A DNA stretch of 46,866 nucleotides from Streptosporangiales bacterium (GTDB lineage Bacteria; Actinomycetota; Actinomycetes; Streptosporangiales; WHSR01). Position 1 is the stretch's first letter. The number at the start of each line of letters is the position of its first letter. Under the pieces are notes generated by a model that worked only from the letters and a program-made list of their open reading frames with translations, made no database searches and was not told the origin of the DNA. The position numbers and the translations under genes were made by a program. Positions 34,657-41,769 of the stretch are shown here, one piece after another. The stretch covers positions 1 to 46,866 of the forward strand of contig WHSR01000035.1 in the NCBI GenBank assembly GCA_009379995.1, in the 5' to 3' direction.

Positions 34657-35442
34657 TCACGCCGGTACGCTGGTGATGAGGGCGAAGGGTGCGCCGAAGG
34701 GGTCGATGAGCAGGGCCAGGCGGCCGACCCCCTCGACGTCCTCGGGAGGCATCGGCGCGGAGCCGCCCAGCTCGGACGCCTTGGCGACAACGGCGTCGCA
34801 GTCGGCCACCTCGAAGTACGGCTGCCAGCGCGGCGTCATACCCCCGGCGAGCATCTCCTCGCTGAGCCCCATGATCCCGCCATGGCTGGCGTCCTGTCCG
34901 CCGCCGGACGGGCTGACGACCGTGTAGCTGAACCCGCCCATCGGTACGTCCTCGTAGTCCCAGCCGAGGACCGAGTGGTAGAAGGCCTTCGCGGCGGCCG
35001 GGTCGGTCGTGTACAGCTCGGTCCAGCACAGCGAGTTCGGGACGGTGACCGCGTCCAGGCCCTTCCTATCGCCGGGCTGCCAGACGGCGAACTCCGCGCC
35101 GGTGGGGTCGGCGAAGCCAGCCATCCGGCCCGCGGTGAAGACGTCGAACGGCGGGAAACGGACGGTACCGCCGGCCCGCTCGACCGCCCTGGTGGTGGCG
35201 TCCGCGTCGGCGGTGTGAAAGTACAGCGTCCAGGCCGAGCTCTGCCCTTGCTCGGTGAGCGGGCCCGCCCCGGTGACTATCTTCCCGTCGAGCGTGAACA
35301 TGCCGTAGCCCCCGGCCTCGGGCCCTGCGGACCGGAACTCCCAGCCGAACAGGGCGCCGTAGAAGGCGACAGCGGCGTCGACGTCGGGGGTGCCAAGGTC
35401 GACCCAGACGGGCGTCCCGGGAACGTAGTTCGTGGTAAGCAC
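34657..35442 (-). CDS. VOC-family protein with two glyoxalase-like domains
   Basis: A 261-residue protein from the GTG at 35442, which has GGAGGATC upstream; longer frames have no ribosome site. Two VOC modules are seen: residues about 1-115 (VPGTPVWVDLGTPDVDAAVA, FYGALFGWEF) and 125-261 (SLCWTELYTTDPAAAKAFYH, SVLGWDYEDVPMG), each ending in a strand with an acidic residue (ADPTGAEFAVWQP; LIDPFGAPFALIT). This architecture is common in actinomycete bleomycin-resistance/27-kDa-antigen-type proteins of unknown function. It converges with the long operon. Confidence 0.85.
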   Translation of the reverse strand: MLTTNYVPGTPVWVDLGTPDVDAAVAFYGALFGWEFRSAGPEAGGYGMFTLDGKIVTGAGPLTEQGQSSAWTLYFHTADADATTRAVERAGGTVRFPPFDVFTAGRMAGFADPTGAEFAVWQPGDRKGLDAVTVPNSLCWTELYTTDPAAAKAFYHSVLGWDYEDVPMGGFSYTVVSPSGGGQDASHGGIMGLSEEMLAGGMTPRWQPYFEVADCDAVVAKASELGGSAPMPPEDVEGVGRLALLIDPFGAPFALITSVPA

Positions 35443-35587
35443 GGCGTTGATCCTCCAACGCGTTGTCGTCGCGGAGCCGCCCGTAGAGCCAGAGCGGACG
35501 GGCGGCGTTTTCGTGGAACGTTCCCAGCATGACAAGGGGGTCCGACATTTTCGCCGGACGCGGCTCCGGCCGGCGGCGTGCCGCGCT

Positions 35588-36097
35588 CTAGACGAAGTAG
35601 CTGTCGTGGCGGATGAAGAACTCCGCCCGCTCTTCGTCGCTCAGCGTCGCCAGTTCGGTGATCCCCTCGAAGTAGCCTTCGCGGGGTGCGCCGGGCGCGA
35701 ACAGCATCAGCATGGATACGGGCTCGCCTGACTCGTTGCGGAAGGCGTGCAGACCGCCCACAGGGACGTAGAGGTAATCCCCGGCGGTCCCGTCGATCCA
35801 CCGTTCGCCGTCGAACAGTCGCATCGTCCCGGACAGGATGAAGAACGATTCGGAGATCGTCTTGTGGAAGTGTGTGGTCGGCCCCCCGAACTCCGGCCCC
35901 ATGTCGACGCGGTAGAGGCCGAATTCACCGCCGGTGGATGCCGTGGTGGCCAGGTAGTGGTAGGCAGTTCCCCGGCTCACGGTCGGCCCTGCCGTCTGGA
36001 CCGGCTTCGACACGAAGTCGGGGTCGGCGTCCGCTCGCCGGAACGTCGCGTTGATCTCGCCCTTCTCACCGAAGTAGCGAGGTGCCGGATATGACAT
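35588..36097 (-). CDS. cupin-domain protein
   Basis: A 169-residue single-domain cupin. Motif 1 is FGGPTTHFHKTISESFFILSG-like (two His and Glu, about residues 75-95) and motif 2 is PVGGLHAFRNESGEPVSMLM with a His. The N-terminal part (APRYFGEKGEINATFRRADA) is not diagnostic. It lies 77 nt downstream of the Rrf2-type regulator on the same strand and may be its target or cotranscribed partner. Function could be binding, isomerase or dioxygenase; no substrate can be named. Confidence 0.8.
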   Translation of the reverse strand: MSYPAPRYFGEKGEINATFRRADADPDFVSKPVQTAGPTVSRGTAYHYLATTASTGGEFGLYRVDMGPEFGGPTTHFHKTISESFFILSGTMRLFDGERWIDGTAGDYLYVPVGGLHAFRNESGEPVSMLMLFAPGAPREGYFEGITELATLSDEERAEFFIRHDSYFV

Positions 36098-36174
36098 TTG
36101 GACTCCCTTTCTGGAGATCCTTGATCTTCAATAGCCAGAATTCGCCGCCGCGGCGGCTCGCGGCCGGCGGCGTT

Positions 36175-36659
36175 TCAGGTCCGCACGTTGGCGAACCGGT
36201 CGCGGGTGGTCTGTTGCGCGTGGGGATATCTGTGCTCGACGACCGCCTTGAGGTCCGCGATGGTCTGCGCGGCGAGCTCCTCGCGCCAGGCGAGCTCCGC
36301 CCGGTGCATGGCCTGGGAGATCGCGCAGGTCCTCCGGTAGTCGACCCCAGCCTGGGCGCCAGGCAATCGCCGCAGGATCTGCTCGCAGCGGAACGCGTCC
36401 TCGGAGCCCTCGATCGCGGTCACCACATCCAGCAGCGTGATCTTCTCCGGGCTGCGCGCCAGCCGGAACCCGCCGCGCGGCCCGGACGTCGACGACAGAA
36501 TCCCCGCCCGGGCCAGCGCTTGGAGTTGCTTGTTCAGATAGGCCGTCGGCAGGTCGTAGAAGGCCGCCAGCTTCGCCGCGGTGACCGCCTCGTCGGGCTC
36601 GACCCAGGTCAGGTTCAGGCAGTGTGCAGGGCCCACTCCACGCCCTCGTTCATCCGCAT
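36175..36659 (-). pseudogene. Rrf2-family transcriptional regulator with N-terminal frameshift
   Basis: The body (residues CLNLTWVEPDEAVTAAKLAA, FYDLPTAYLNKQLQALARAG, SGPRGGFRLARSPEKITLLD) is an Rrf2 winged-helix protein, with Cys in RCEQI and TCAIS that could ligate an Fe-S cluster. The family-type N-terminus, MRMNEGVEWALHT, begins at ATG 36659 but in another frame, and meets a TGA. A one-base deletion near 36624-36630 would restore MRMNEGVEWALH(T)CLNL. An alternative start at 36690 gives an intact frame but an unusual N-terminus that runs through the operator. Either the sequence is in error or the native start is lost. Confidence 0.7.
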
Positions 36660-36660
36660 A

Positions 36661-36684
36661 ATCCTGGATACATACGTCCAGGAT
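36661..36684. promoter_or_regulatory. inverted repeat upstream of the Rrf2 gene, likely operator
   Basis: ATCCTGGA at 36661-36668 and TCCAGGAT at 36677-36684 form a perfect 8-bp inverted repeat with an 8-nt spacer, two bases upstream of the family-type start at 36659. Rrf2 proteins usually repress their own gene from such dyads, so this is a good autoregulatory site. Confidence 0.55.
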
Positions 36685-36773
36685 CGTCACGGCAAGTTCA
36701 GCGGGATCGCGCCACTACTGTAGCTACGCGGGCCGGAAGGGTCTGCCACGGCGCGTGAGCGACGGGGTGAACT

Positions 36774-37295
36774 ATGTGGCGTGTACGGGTGAGTCGCGGC
36801 GTCGCGACGGCGGTTCTGGCCTCGCTGGCCGCCTGCACGACCGGTCCCGGGCTCGGCGACGAGGTTGACGTCGATGTGACGGTCCTCGGAGGAAGCGGCG
36901 GGCTGGCCGCAGGGCAGGTCGGGGTAACCCCACTCGACGTTCGGCGCGGCAAGGCTGCCGACCTTGCCGGACACACCTACACGAACGACGACGGCGAGGA
37001 GGTCAAGCCGCCCGACGGCACCCCGTACTACCTGGACGTGCGGATGGTGAACAAGAGCGACGCGGAGATGACCAGCGGCCCTCGCGTCTACGGGATCGAC
37101 ACCGACGGCGCCGAGTTGGAGGACCTCAACGACCTCACCCTCTGGCCGCCGTTCACCCCATGCCCAAAGCACAACAGCGACAGCGAGCCGTTCGAGCCGG
37201 GCGTCACCTACACCGCATGTCACGTCTTCGTCGTGCGGTCGGGCGAGGAACTGGACCGAGTTACGGTTGGCGACACGCAGTGGCGGGTTAAGTAG
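36774..37295 (+). CDS. hypothetical lipoprotein
   Basis: A 173-residue protein with a positively charged start (MWRVRVSRG), a short hydrophobic run and the lipobox SLAAC, giving Cys21 as the likely lipidated residue. The mature part has beta-rich text such as GTPYYLDVRMVNKSDAEMTS, GIDTDGAELEDLNDLTLWP and CPKHNSDSEPFEPGVTYTAC, with two further cysteines that may form a disulfide; this resembles small Ig-like extracytoplasmic domains (DUF4352-like). No family-specific function is recognised. It converges with the membrane-protein gene, with a hairpin between. Confidence 0.7.
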   Translation: MWRVRVSRGVATAVLASLAACTTGPGLGDEVDVDVTVLGGSGGLAAGQVGVTPLDVRRGKAADLAGHTYTNDDGEEVKPPDGTPYYLDVRMVNKSDAEMTSGPRVYGIDTDGAELEDLNDLTLWPPFTPCPKHNSDSEPFEPGVTYTACHVFVVRSGEELDRVTVGDTQWRVK

Positions 37296-37311
37296 CTCAT
37301 GTCGGCGCGGC

Positions 37312-37353
37312 CGGACTCGAGGGCCGTCACTCGGGCCCTCGGACCGGAGTCCG
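37312..37353. terminator. bidirectional hairpin terminator
   Basis: CGGACTCGAGGGCC (37312-37325) pairs with GGCCCTC (37334-37340) and GAGTCCG (37347-37353), leaving an 8-nt loop and a 6-nt bulge. It follows the lipoprotein stop and reaches into the end of the convergent membrane-protein gene. No T-run is present, as is common in actinomycetes. Confidence 0.5.
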
Positions 37354-37779
37354 CGGGCGTCGCCAATAGACGACGAGGGCGGTGGTGATCAGCACTGCCC
37401 AGATCACGCAGTAGGCGCCGAACAGCGCGCCGCCGGAATCGGTGGCCAGCGCCCTGCCCAGCATCCCCACGGCGCCGGCCGACGCCATCAGCGCCGCGGC
37501 TGCCAGGAGCACCGACAGCGCCCAGTGGATCGCCCGCGACGTGATCGGCAGGAGTGTGGCGAGGAGCAAGAGCACGATCAGCATTCCCATGCCGGCGTTC
37601 AGCCACTGGGCCGTCGCCACCTCACCCGGCCCGTAGTCCTGGTAGTGGGATCGCGGCACGATCGGCCCGCCGGTCACGCCCAGGCGTCCCTCGATCGCGT
37701 ACCAGATCTTCGATCCTACGTAGAGCAGGGTCCATCCGGCCGCCAGGCCGGGCCACAGCCGTTGCGCCCCACGGGGCAC
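37327..37779 (-). CDS. small four-helix membrane protein
   Basis: About 150 residues from GTG 37779, chosen because GGGAGG lies seven bases upstream; the open frame continues to an ATG at 37845 without a ribosome site. Four hydrophobic segments are visible: AAGWTLLYVGSKIWYAI, AGMGMLIVLLLLATLLP, HWALSVLLAAAALMASAGAV and GAYCVIWAVLITTALVVYW. The extracytoplasmic loop after helix 1 contains GPIVPRSHYQDY. This resembles small DUF3995-type membrane proteins, but no function is known to me. It runs convergent to the lipoprotein gene and divergent from the OsmC gene. Confidence 0.65.
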   Translation of the reverse strand: MPRGAQRLWPGLAAGWTLLYVGSKIWYAIEGRLGVTGGPIVPRSHYQDYGPGEVATAQWLNAGMGMLIVLLLLATLLPITSRAIHWALSVLLAAAALMASAGAVGMLGRALATDSGGALFGAYCVIWAVLITTALVVYWRRPRTPVRGPE

Positions 37780-37789
37780 CCGACCGCCT

Positions 37790-37823
37790 CCCTCGGTGGG
37801 GGAACGTACATCCCCAGAGAGGG
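37790..37823 (-). promoter_or_regulatory. leader hairpin overlapping the ribosome site of the membrane-protein gene
   Basis: CCCTC-GG-TGGGG pairs with CCCCA-GA-GAGGG around a 10-nt loop. On the minus strand the last arm overlaps the GGGAGG ribosome site at 37792-37787, so the folded form would hide it. It may be a regulatory leader or, if translation starts at 37845, simply coding DNA. Confidence 0.35.
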
Positions 37824-37893
37824 TAAGCGTTCGGGGATGCGTCATCGACGCGTAGCGTCGGGAGAGGGGAACTAGGTAAGCCAGGGAGGCGCG

Positions 37894-38415
37894 ATGGACG
37901 CGGAGACACTTCGGGCGACGCAGGAACCGTTGAAGGCGCGCTACCGCGAAGAGCCGGGGGCTGCTCTGGTCACGTTGCGGGCAGACGGCGTGCTGGGCGA
38001 GGAGGCGCTCAGCTGTTCTGTGGACACCGGCCGTGCACTGGTCGAGGCGGGGCTACATCCGGCCAGCGGAGGAGACGGCAGCCTCGCCTGCTCGGGCGAC
38101 ATGCTGCTCCAGGCGCTTGCCGCCTGTGCCGGTGTGACCCTGCGGGCCGTCGCCACCGCGCTCGGGGTCACCGTGTCCGCCGGCAGGGTCCACGCCGAAG
38201 GGGATCTCGACTTCCGTGGCACGCTCGGCGTGGACAAGGCCGCGCCCGTCGGGTTCACCGCGATCCGGCTCAACTTCGAGTTGGACACCGACGCGGAGGC
38301 CGACGAGCTGGAGACGCTGCTGCGGCTGACCGAACGCTACTGCGTCGTCTATCAGACCCTCGCCGGGTCCCCCGCCGTGTCGACGAGCCTCGAGCTCACG
38401 GGCAGGAGTCGATGA
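37894..38415 (+). CDS. OsmC-family protein (first copy)
   Basis: A 173-residue OsmC/Ohr-fold protein. The first redox Cys is in MLLQALAACAGVTLRAVATA and the second in LTERYCVVYQTLAGSP, the expected pair for thiol-dependent peroxide reduction. The segment LRADGVLGEEALSCSVDTGR at the N-terminus and FTAIRLNFELDTDAEADELE are typical strands. The start is ATG with AGGGAGGCGCG upstream. Its stop overlaps the start of the MFS gene by ATGA, so the two are coupled. It is not close to the OsmC protein encoded at 40.8 kb in sequence. Confidence 0.85.
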   Translation: MDAETLRATQEPLKARYREEPGAALVTLRADGVLGEEALSCSVDTGRALVEAGLHPASGGDGSLACSGDMLLQALAACAGVTLRAVATALGVTVSAGRVHAEGDLDFRGTLGVDKAAPVGFTAIRLNFELDTDAEADELETLLRLTERYCVVYQTLAGSPAVSTSLELTGRSR

Positions 38416-39790
38416 GTGGCCCCGCGACCACGATCACGATCGAGGAAGCGATAGACCGGCTCGGTTTCGGGCGAACGCAGAGGCGGCTGCTTGCCGTGTG
38501 CGGTGTGACCTGGGCGGTGGATGCGGCGGAGATCTTCTTCATCTCCTTCGCCCTTCCCGGGTTCGCCCAGGAGTTCGGCATCGGCGACGAGGCGGCCGGA
38601 CTCATAGTGACCGCCACTTTCGTCGGCATGCTGGCCGGCGCGTGGTTTTGGGGTGCGATCTCCGATCGGATCGGCCGCCGCATCGCTTCCAGATCACCAT
38701 CGCCATCTTCGCCGTCTTCGGACTGGCCTCGGCCTTCGCTCCGGATCCGGTGTGGCTCGGCGTACTGCGCGCGCTGACCGGGTTCGGTCTCGGCGGCGCG
38801 CTGCCGCTGGACTTCTCGCTGTTCGCCGAGTACCTGCCCAGGCGGAACAGGGGGCGGTGGTTGGTGATCCTGGAGAGCTTCTGGGCGGTGGGTACCGTGC
38901 TGGCCGCCCTGCTCGCCATGGTCATCGTGCCGACGCTCGGCTGGCGGTGGCTGCTCGCGACCTCGGCCGTTGCGGCTCTTCTGGTGGTGTGGGTACGCAT
39001 GCACGTACCGGAGTCCCCGCGTTACCTGCTGGCAACCGGCCGACCGGGCGCGGCCCGGGAGGTTCTGGACCGGGTGGCCCGGCACAACGGGACCTCGCTG
39101 CCCGACGCCGAGCTGACGGTGCCCGAACGTGAGGGCCGTGCCGGGCGCGGATCCGCGTCGTTGCGGCTACTGCTCCGTGGCGGCGGCCCGGACGCCCTGG
39201 CCCGTGTCACGCTTGTGCTGTGGGCCACCTGGTTCCTTATCGCCTTCGCCTACTACGGCATCTTCTCCTGGCTGCCGCGGATCTTCGCCGGTGAGTACGA
39301 CTTCCTGCAGAGCTACCGCTACATCTTCTACCTTGCGCTCGCCCAGCTCCCCGGCTACTTCTCCGCGGCGTTCCTGGTCGACCGGGTGGGCCGCAAGCCG
39401 GTGCTCGCCGGCTATCTCGCCGCCAGCGGGGTGTTCACCTATCTGTGGGCCATCGGCACCGGGGTGCCGTGGATTCTCACCACCGCCGGCCTGATGAGCT
39501 TCTTCGCGCTCGGTGCGTGGGCCGCGCTGTACGCGTACACGCCCGAGGCGTACCCGACCCAGGTCCGCACCTCCGGCATGGGTTTGGCCAGCGGCTTCGC
39601 CCGTATCGGGGGCGCGCTGGCGCCGGCGGTCGGCGGCCTGCTGATCCCGATCTCGCTCGTGTCGGCGTTGACGGTCTTCGCGGCCAGCTTCCTTCTCGGC
39701 GGACTCATCGTGCTCGTCGGCGCCAGGGAGACGAAAGGCCGGCCGCTTCCGGATACGCTGGCCGAGCTCGCCGGTCCGAGGCACCCCTGA
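38412..39790 (+). pseudogene. MFS transporter split by a one-base frameshift
   Basis: The first 93 or so residues (RLGFGRTQRRLLAVCGVTWA through FWGAISDRIGRRIA, helices 1-2 and the conserved loop) are in one frame from ATG 38412. From about 38690 the protein continues in the next frame: FQITIAIFAVFGLASAFAPD, LTGFGLGGALPLDFSLFAEY, RYIFYLALAQLPGYFSAAFL, DRVGRKPVLAGYLAASG and ALYAYTPEAYPTQVRTSGMG, to the stop at 39790. Rejoined it is a normal 459-residue, 12-helix transporter of the aromatic-acid/sugar-porter-like group. A missing base near 38685-38692 explains the break. It is coupled to the OsmC gene. Confidence 0.85.
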
Positions 39791-39807
39791 GGCCCCCTGC
39801 AGCAGAC

Positions 39808-39849
39808 CGAGGCCCCGCCGGAGCGCTGGCGGGCGCGGGCGGGGCCTCG
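39808..39849. terminator. strong bidirectional terminator hairpin
   Basis: CGAGGCCCCGCC (39808-39819) and GGCGGGGCCTCG (39838-39849) form a perfect 12-bp stem with an 18-nt loop. It lies between the convergent MFS and merB genes in a 247-nt gap that otherwise shows no gene. Confidence 0.75.
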
Positions 39850-40037
39850 ATCGCCGCTGGGGTCGACACGCCCGGTCGCCTCTCGGCGAAAGGCACGACG
39901 CGGCTCCAGCCGGACGGTATTCCGCGAAGGCAAAGGGTTGAGCCCGGGGGACACGTTGACGTGTCGACAAGCCATGTAACGCGTCGGCGGCCTCCGCTGT
40001 TCCCGTGGCGCGGAAGCGTTGGGGGAAGACGTGACGG

Positions 40038-40652
40038 CTACGTCGCCGCGACCCAGCCCAGTTCGCGGGAGGCGGCCAGGCCGAGTGTGAAGAACTCGCG
40101 GACGGGCCGGAGCTCACCGTCCGGGTGGTCGCGACGCCACTCGGCGGCCGCGCCGGCCGAGGCGTAGAAATGCCCGTGGTCGCAGACCGTGGCGCGAATG
40201 TCGGTGATGTCCTCGCAGAGGCAGACCTGGGAGACCACCGCGGTGGTCGGCTCCACCGAGGTCGCGGCCTCCGGGGTGACCCTCAGCCGGATTCGCTGGC
40301 CGGTTGCGGGACAGGTCGACTCGACGGTCGCCGCCTTCCCCATGATCGGCGGAAAGATCAACGTGTCGGCGGCGCAGAACGCGTAGAGCGTGCGGTCGTC
40401 GACGACGAAGCGGTGTGCCGTCGGGCGTTGGGTCAGCCCGAAGCCGACCAGCCTGCCCCGCTCGTCCCAGTCCGTGCCCCGCTGGGCTCGCAGCCAGGAC
40501 TCGACCCGGTCGACGGGCAGGTCCGCCTCGGCGGCCAAACGGTCGAGCGGGACGGGCTCGCCCTCGGCTACCAGCCGGAGCAGCGGGGCGAAGAACGTGG
40601 GAATCTCCTGGCGGCGGATGAACTCCGTCAGGCTCGTCTGCAGACTGTCCAT
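40038..40652 (-). CDS. merB: organomercurial (alkylmercury) lyase
   Basis: A 204-residue MerB protein, close to the usual 212. MerB splits the carbon-mercury bond by protonolysis and releases Hg(II). The N-terminal winged-helix-like part (PVPLDRLAAEADLPVDRVES) precedes the catalytic core. The three key residues are present: Cys93 and Asp96 in YAFCAADTLIFPP and Cys157 in ATVCDHGHFYAS, equivalent to Cys96, Asp99 and Cys159 of the plasmid enzyme; the structural Cys114 is also there. Extra cysteines lie in QVCLCEDI. It has its own MerR-type promoter 38 nt upstream and ends before a strong terminator. No merA or merR is in the window. Confidence 0.9.
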   Translation of the reverse strand: MDSLQTSLTEFIRRQEIPTFFAPLLRLVAEGEPVPLDRLAAEADLPVDRVESWLRAQRGTDWDERGRLVGFGLTQRPTAHRFVVDDRTLYAFCAADTLIFPPIMGKAATVESTCPATGQRIRLRVTPEAATSVEPTTAVVSQVCLCEDITDIRATVCDHGHFYASAGAAAEWRRDHPDGELRPVREFFTLGLAASRELGWVAAT

Positions 40653-40689
40653 CGCTGGGACCCTTTCGACGTCAATCGAACGGCTCCAG

Positions 40690-40720
40690 CGTCCAGCCTG
40701 TATCGCGGTACAAGGTCAAG
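40690..40720 (-). promoter_or_regulatory. MerR-family operator-promoter driving merB
   Basis: Reading on the minus strand, CTTGACCTTGTACCGCGATA followed by CAGGCTGGACG holds a -35 TTGACC (40719-40714), an imperfect dyad CCTTGTA/ATACAGG in the over-long 18-19 nt spacer, and a weak -10. This is the layout of metal-responsive MerR-family promoters, where the activator untwists the spacer. It lies 38 nt upstream of merB. Confidence 0.6.
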
Positions 40721-40759
40721 CCCCGAACCCGGCGGTCAGGAAACGGTGAGCGCCGCCCT

Positions 40760-41203
40760 TTATCGATCCCGCGCGAGCTCGAGCGTGGTCTCGATCTCTG
40801 CGGTCCCTCCTTGCAGGGTGTTGGACACCGGGCAGTGCTCGGCTCCCCACAGCAACTCCTTCTGCTGATCTTGATCTATGGGGCCGCGTACCGTGATCCG
40901 ACGCACGATCTTGGTCATGTGCAACTGGCGCTGGCGGGGATCCTCGGGCGCGTCGATGGCGAGGTTCTGCCGATGCGTCACGCTCACACGTGCGCCTTCA
41001 AGCGGGATGTTCTTCTCCCGCGCCACGGCCTCCAGGGTGGTGATCGTGCACGTCCCGACGGACGCCAGCAGGAGAGCGAAGGGATTGGGTCCCAGGTTCG
41101 TTCCGCCCAACGACTCCGGCTCGTCCCCGACGAAGGCCTTCTTGGTCTCCTCCACGACCACCCATTGGGTGTACCCGTCGAGCTGCTCGCAGACGACCGC
41201 CAT
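40760..41203 (-). CDS. OsmC-family protein (second copy)
   Basis: A 147-residue OsmC-like protein. The two redox cysteines are in ALLLASVGTCTITTLEAVAR and LLWGAEHCPVSNTLQGG. The ETKKAFVGDEPESLGGTNLG loop before the first Cys is typical of the YhfA/OsmC-like subgroup. The start has GAGGAG 10 nt upstream, 32 nt after the selenoprotein stop, so it is the third gene of the thioredoxin-like/selenoprotein unit. It can be expected to reduce peroxides or act on small thiol adducts, in keeping with a thiol/selenol redox cluster. Confidence 0.87.
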   Translation of the reverse strand: MAVVCEQLDGYTQWVVVEETKKAFVGDEPESLGGTNLGPNPFALLLASVGTCTITTLEAVAREKNIPLEGARVSVTHRQNLAIDAPEDPRQRQLHMTKIVRRITVRGPIDQDQQKELLWGAEHCPVSNTLQGGTAEIETTLELARDR

Positions 41204-41235
41204 GATCCGTCAACTCCTCGATGGTTGTGGGCCGT

Positions 41236-41769
41236 TCAACGGGCGTCGGCGGTCACCGCGGCGAGCGTCGCGTCGAGCGCCCGCTCGGCGAGGACGCGCA
41301 TCTCGTCGTCGGTGCGGTCCTGAATCGGGTGGGGGACGAAGACGGCGGGAAGCCCGTCGGCCGCGTACCCCAACGCCGTGGCTTGGGCGCGCGCGGCATC
41401 GACGAACTCGGACGAGGCGACGAACGCCGCGACCAGACCCTGGCCCTCCAGGGCGGCGAGGTCGTGCACACTGCACGACGTGCACGAGCCTCAATCGGCG
41501 AGGGCCTCGATCACCAGGTCGCACTTGGTGATGATCTCCCGCCGCAGGTCGATCGGCGCCGGCTTGGCGAAGGTGGGCTTGCTGTAACGGCGTACCGAGA
41601 TCCCGCGGTCGGTCAGCAGCTCGGCGAGCCGGTCGAGGAAGACGTTCCCGCGAGCCTTGGAGATGTCGAGCAATCCGACGGTCTTGCCGGCGAGCGACGT
41701 CGGCCGGGGGAGAGGTACCCGCTCGGCCGGGGCGCGCTCACCGGTGGGGTCGAGGACGATATGGCTCAA
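41236..41769 (-). CDS. UGSC-motif selenoprotein with in-frame TGA (selenocysteine)
   Basis: A 177-residue protein if TGA at 41493-41491 is read as selenocysteine (Sec93). Upstream: SHIVLDPTGERAPAERVPLP, GKTVGLLDISKARGNVFLDR and CDLVIEALAD. Downstream, in the same frame: GSCTSCSVHDLAALEGQGLV, SSEFVDAARAQATALGY and PAVFVPHPIQDRTDDEMRVL, ending at 41236. This gives U-G-S-C-T-S-C, the motif that names the known UGSC (seleno)protein family. The hairpin required for recoding follows the TGA. The start is TTG 41769, with GGGAGGT upstream and a TTGA overlap with the preceding stop. A conventional reading splits the gene in two. SelA, SelB, SelC and SelD are not in the window. Confidence 0.88.
41458..41492 (-). 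promoter_or_regulatory. bacterial SECIS-like hairpin directly after the UGA
   Basis: Reading on the minus strand from the second base of TGA, GAGG-C-TCGTGCAC pairs with GTGCACGA-CCTC: 12 base pairs, one bulged C and a 10-nt loop. An alternative fold, GTCGTGCA-GTG-TGCACGAC (41479-41461), gives an 8-bp perfect stem with a G-first 3-nt loop whose apex starts 19 nt after the UGA, inside the range known for bacterial SECIS elements. Confidence 0.75.

Noticed and set aside
35443..35587. Short frame starting MSDPLVMLGTFHENAARP upstream of the VOC gene
   Set aside because: It runs into the VOC gene in another frame with no stop of its own near by; it may be a remnant, but nothing supports a gene.
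36600..36659. The TGA met by MRMNEGVEWALHT as another selenocysteine codon
   Set aside because: A second TGA follows within two codons and the rest of the Rrf2 domain lies in a different frame, so this is a frameshift, not recoding.
41236..41493. Separate small gene starting at ATG/GTG after the TGA, or a nonsense-mutated pseudogene
   Set aside because: The two parts are in the same register, the codon falls exactly at the U of UGSC, downstream coding quality is intact and a strong hairpin follows; recoding explains all of this better.
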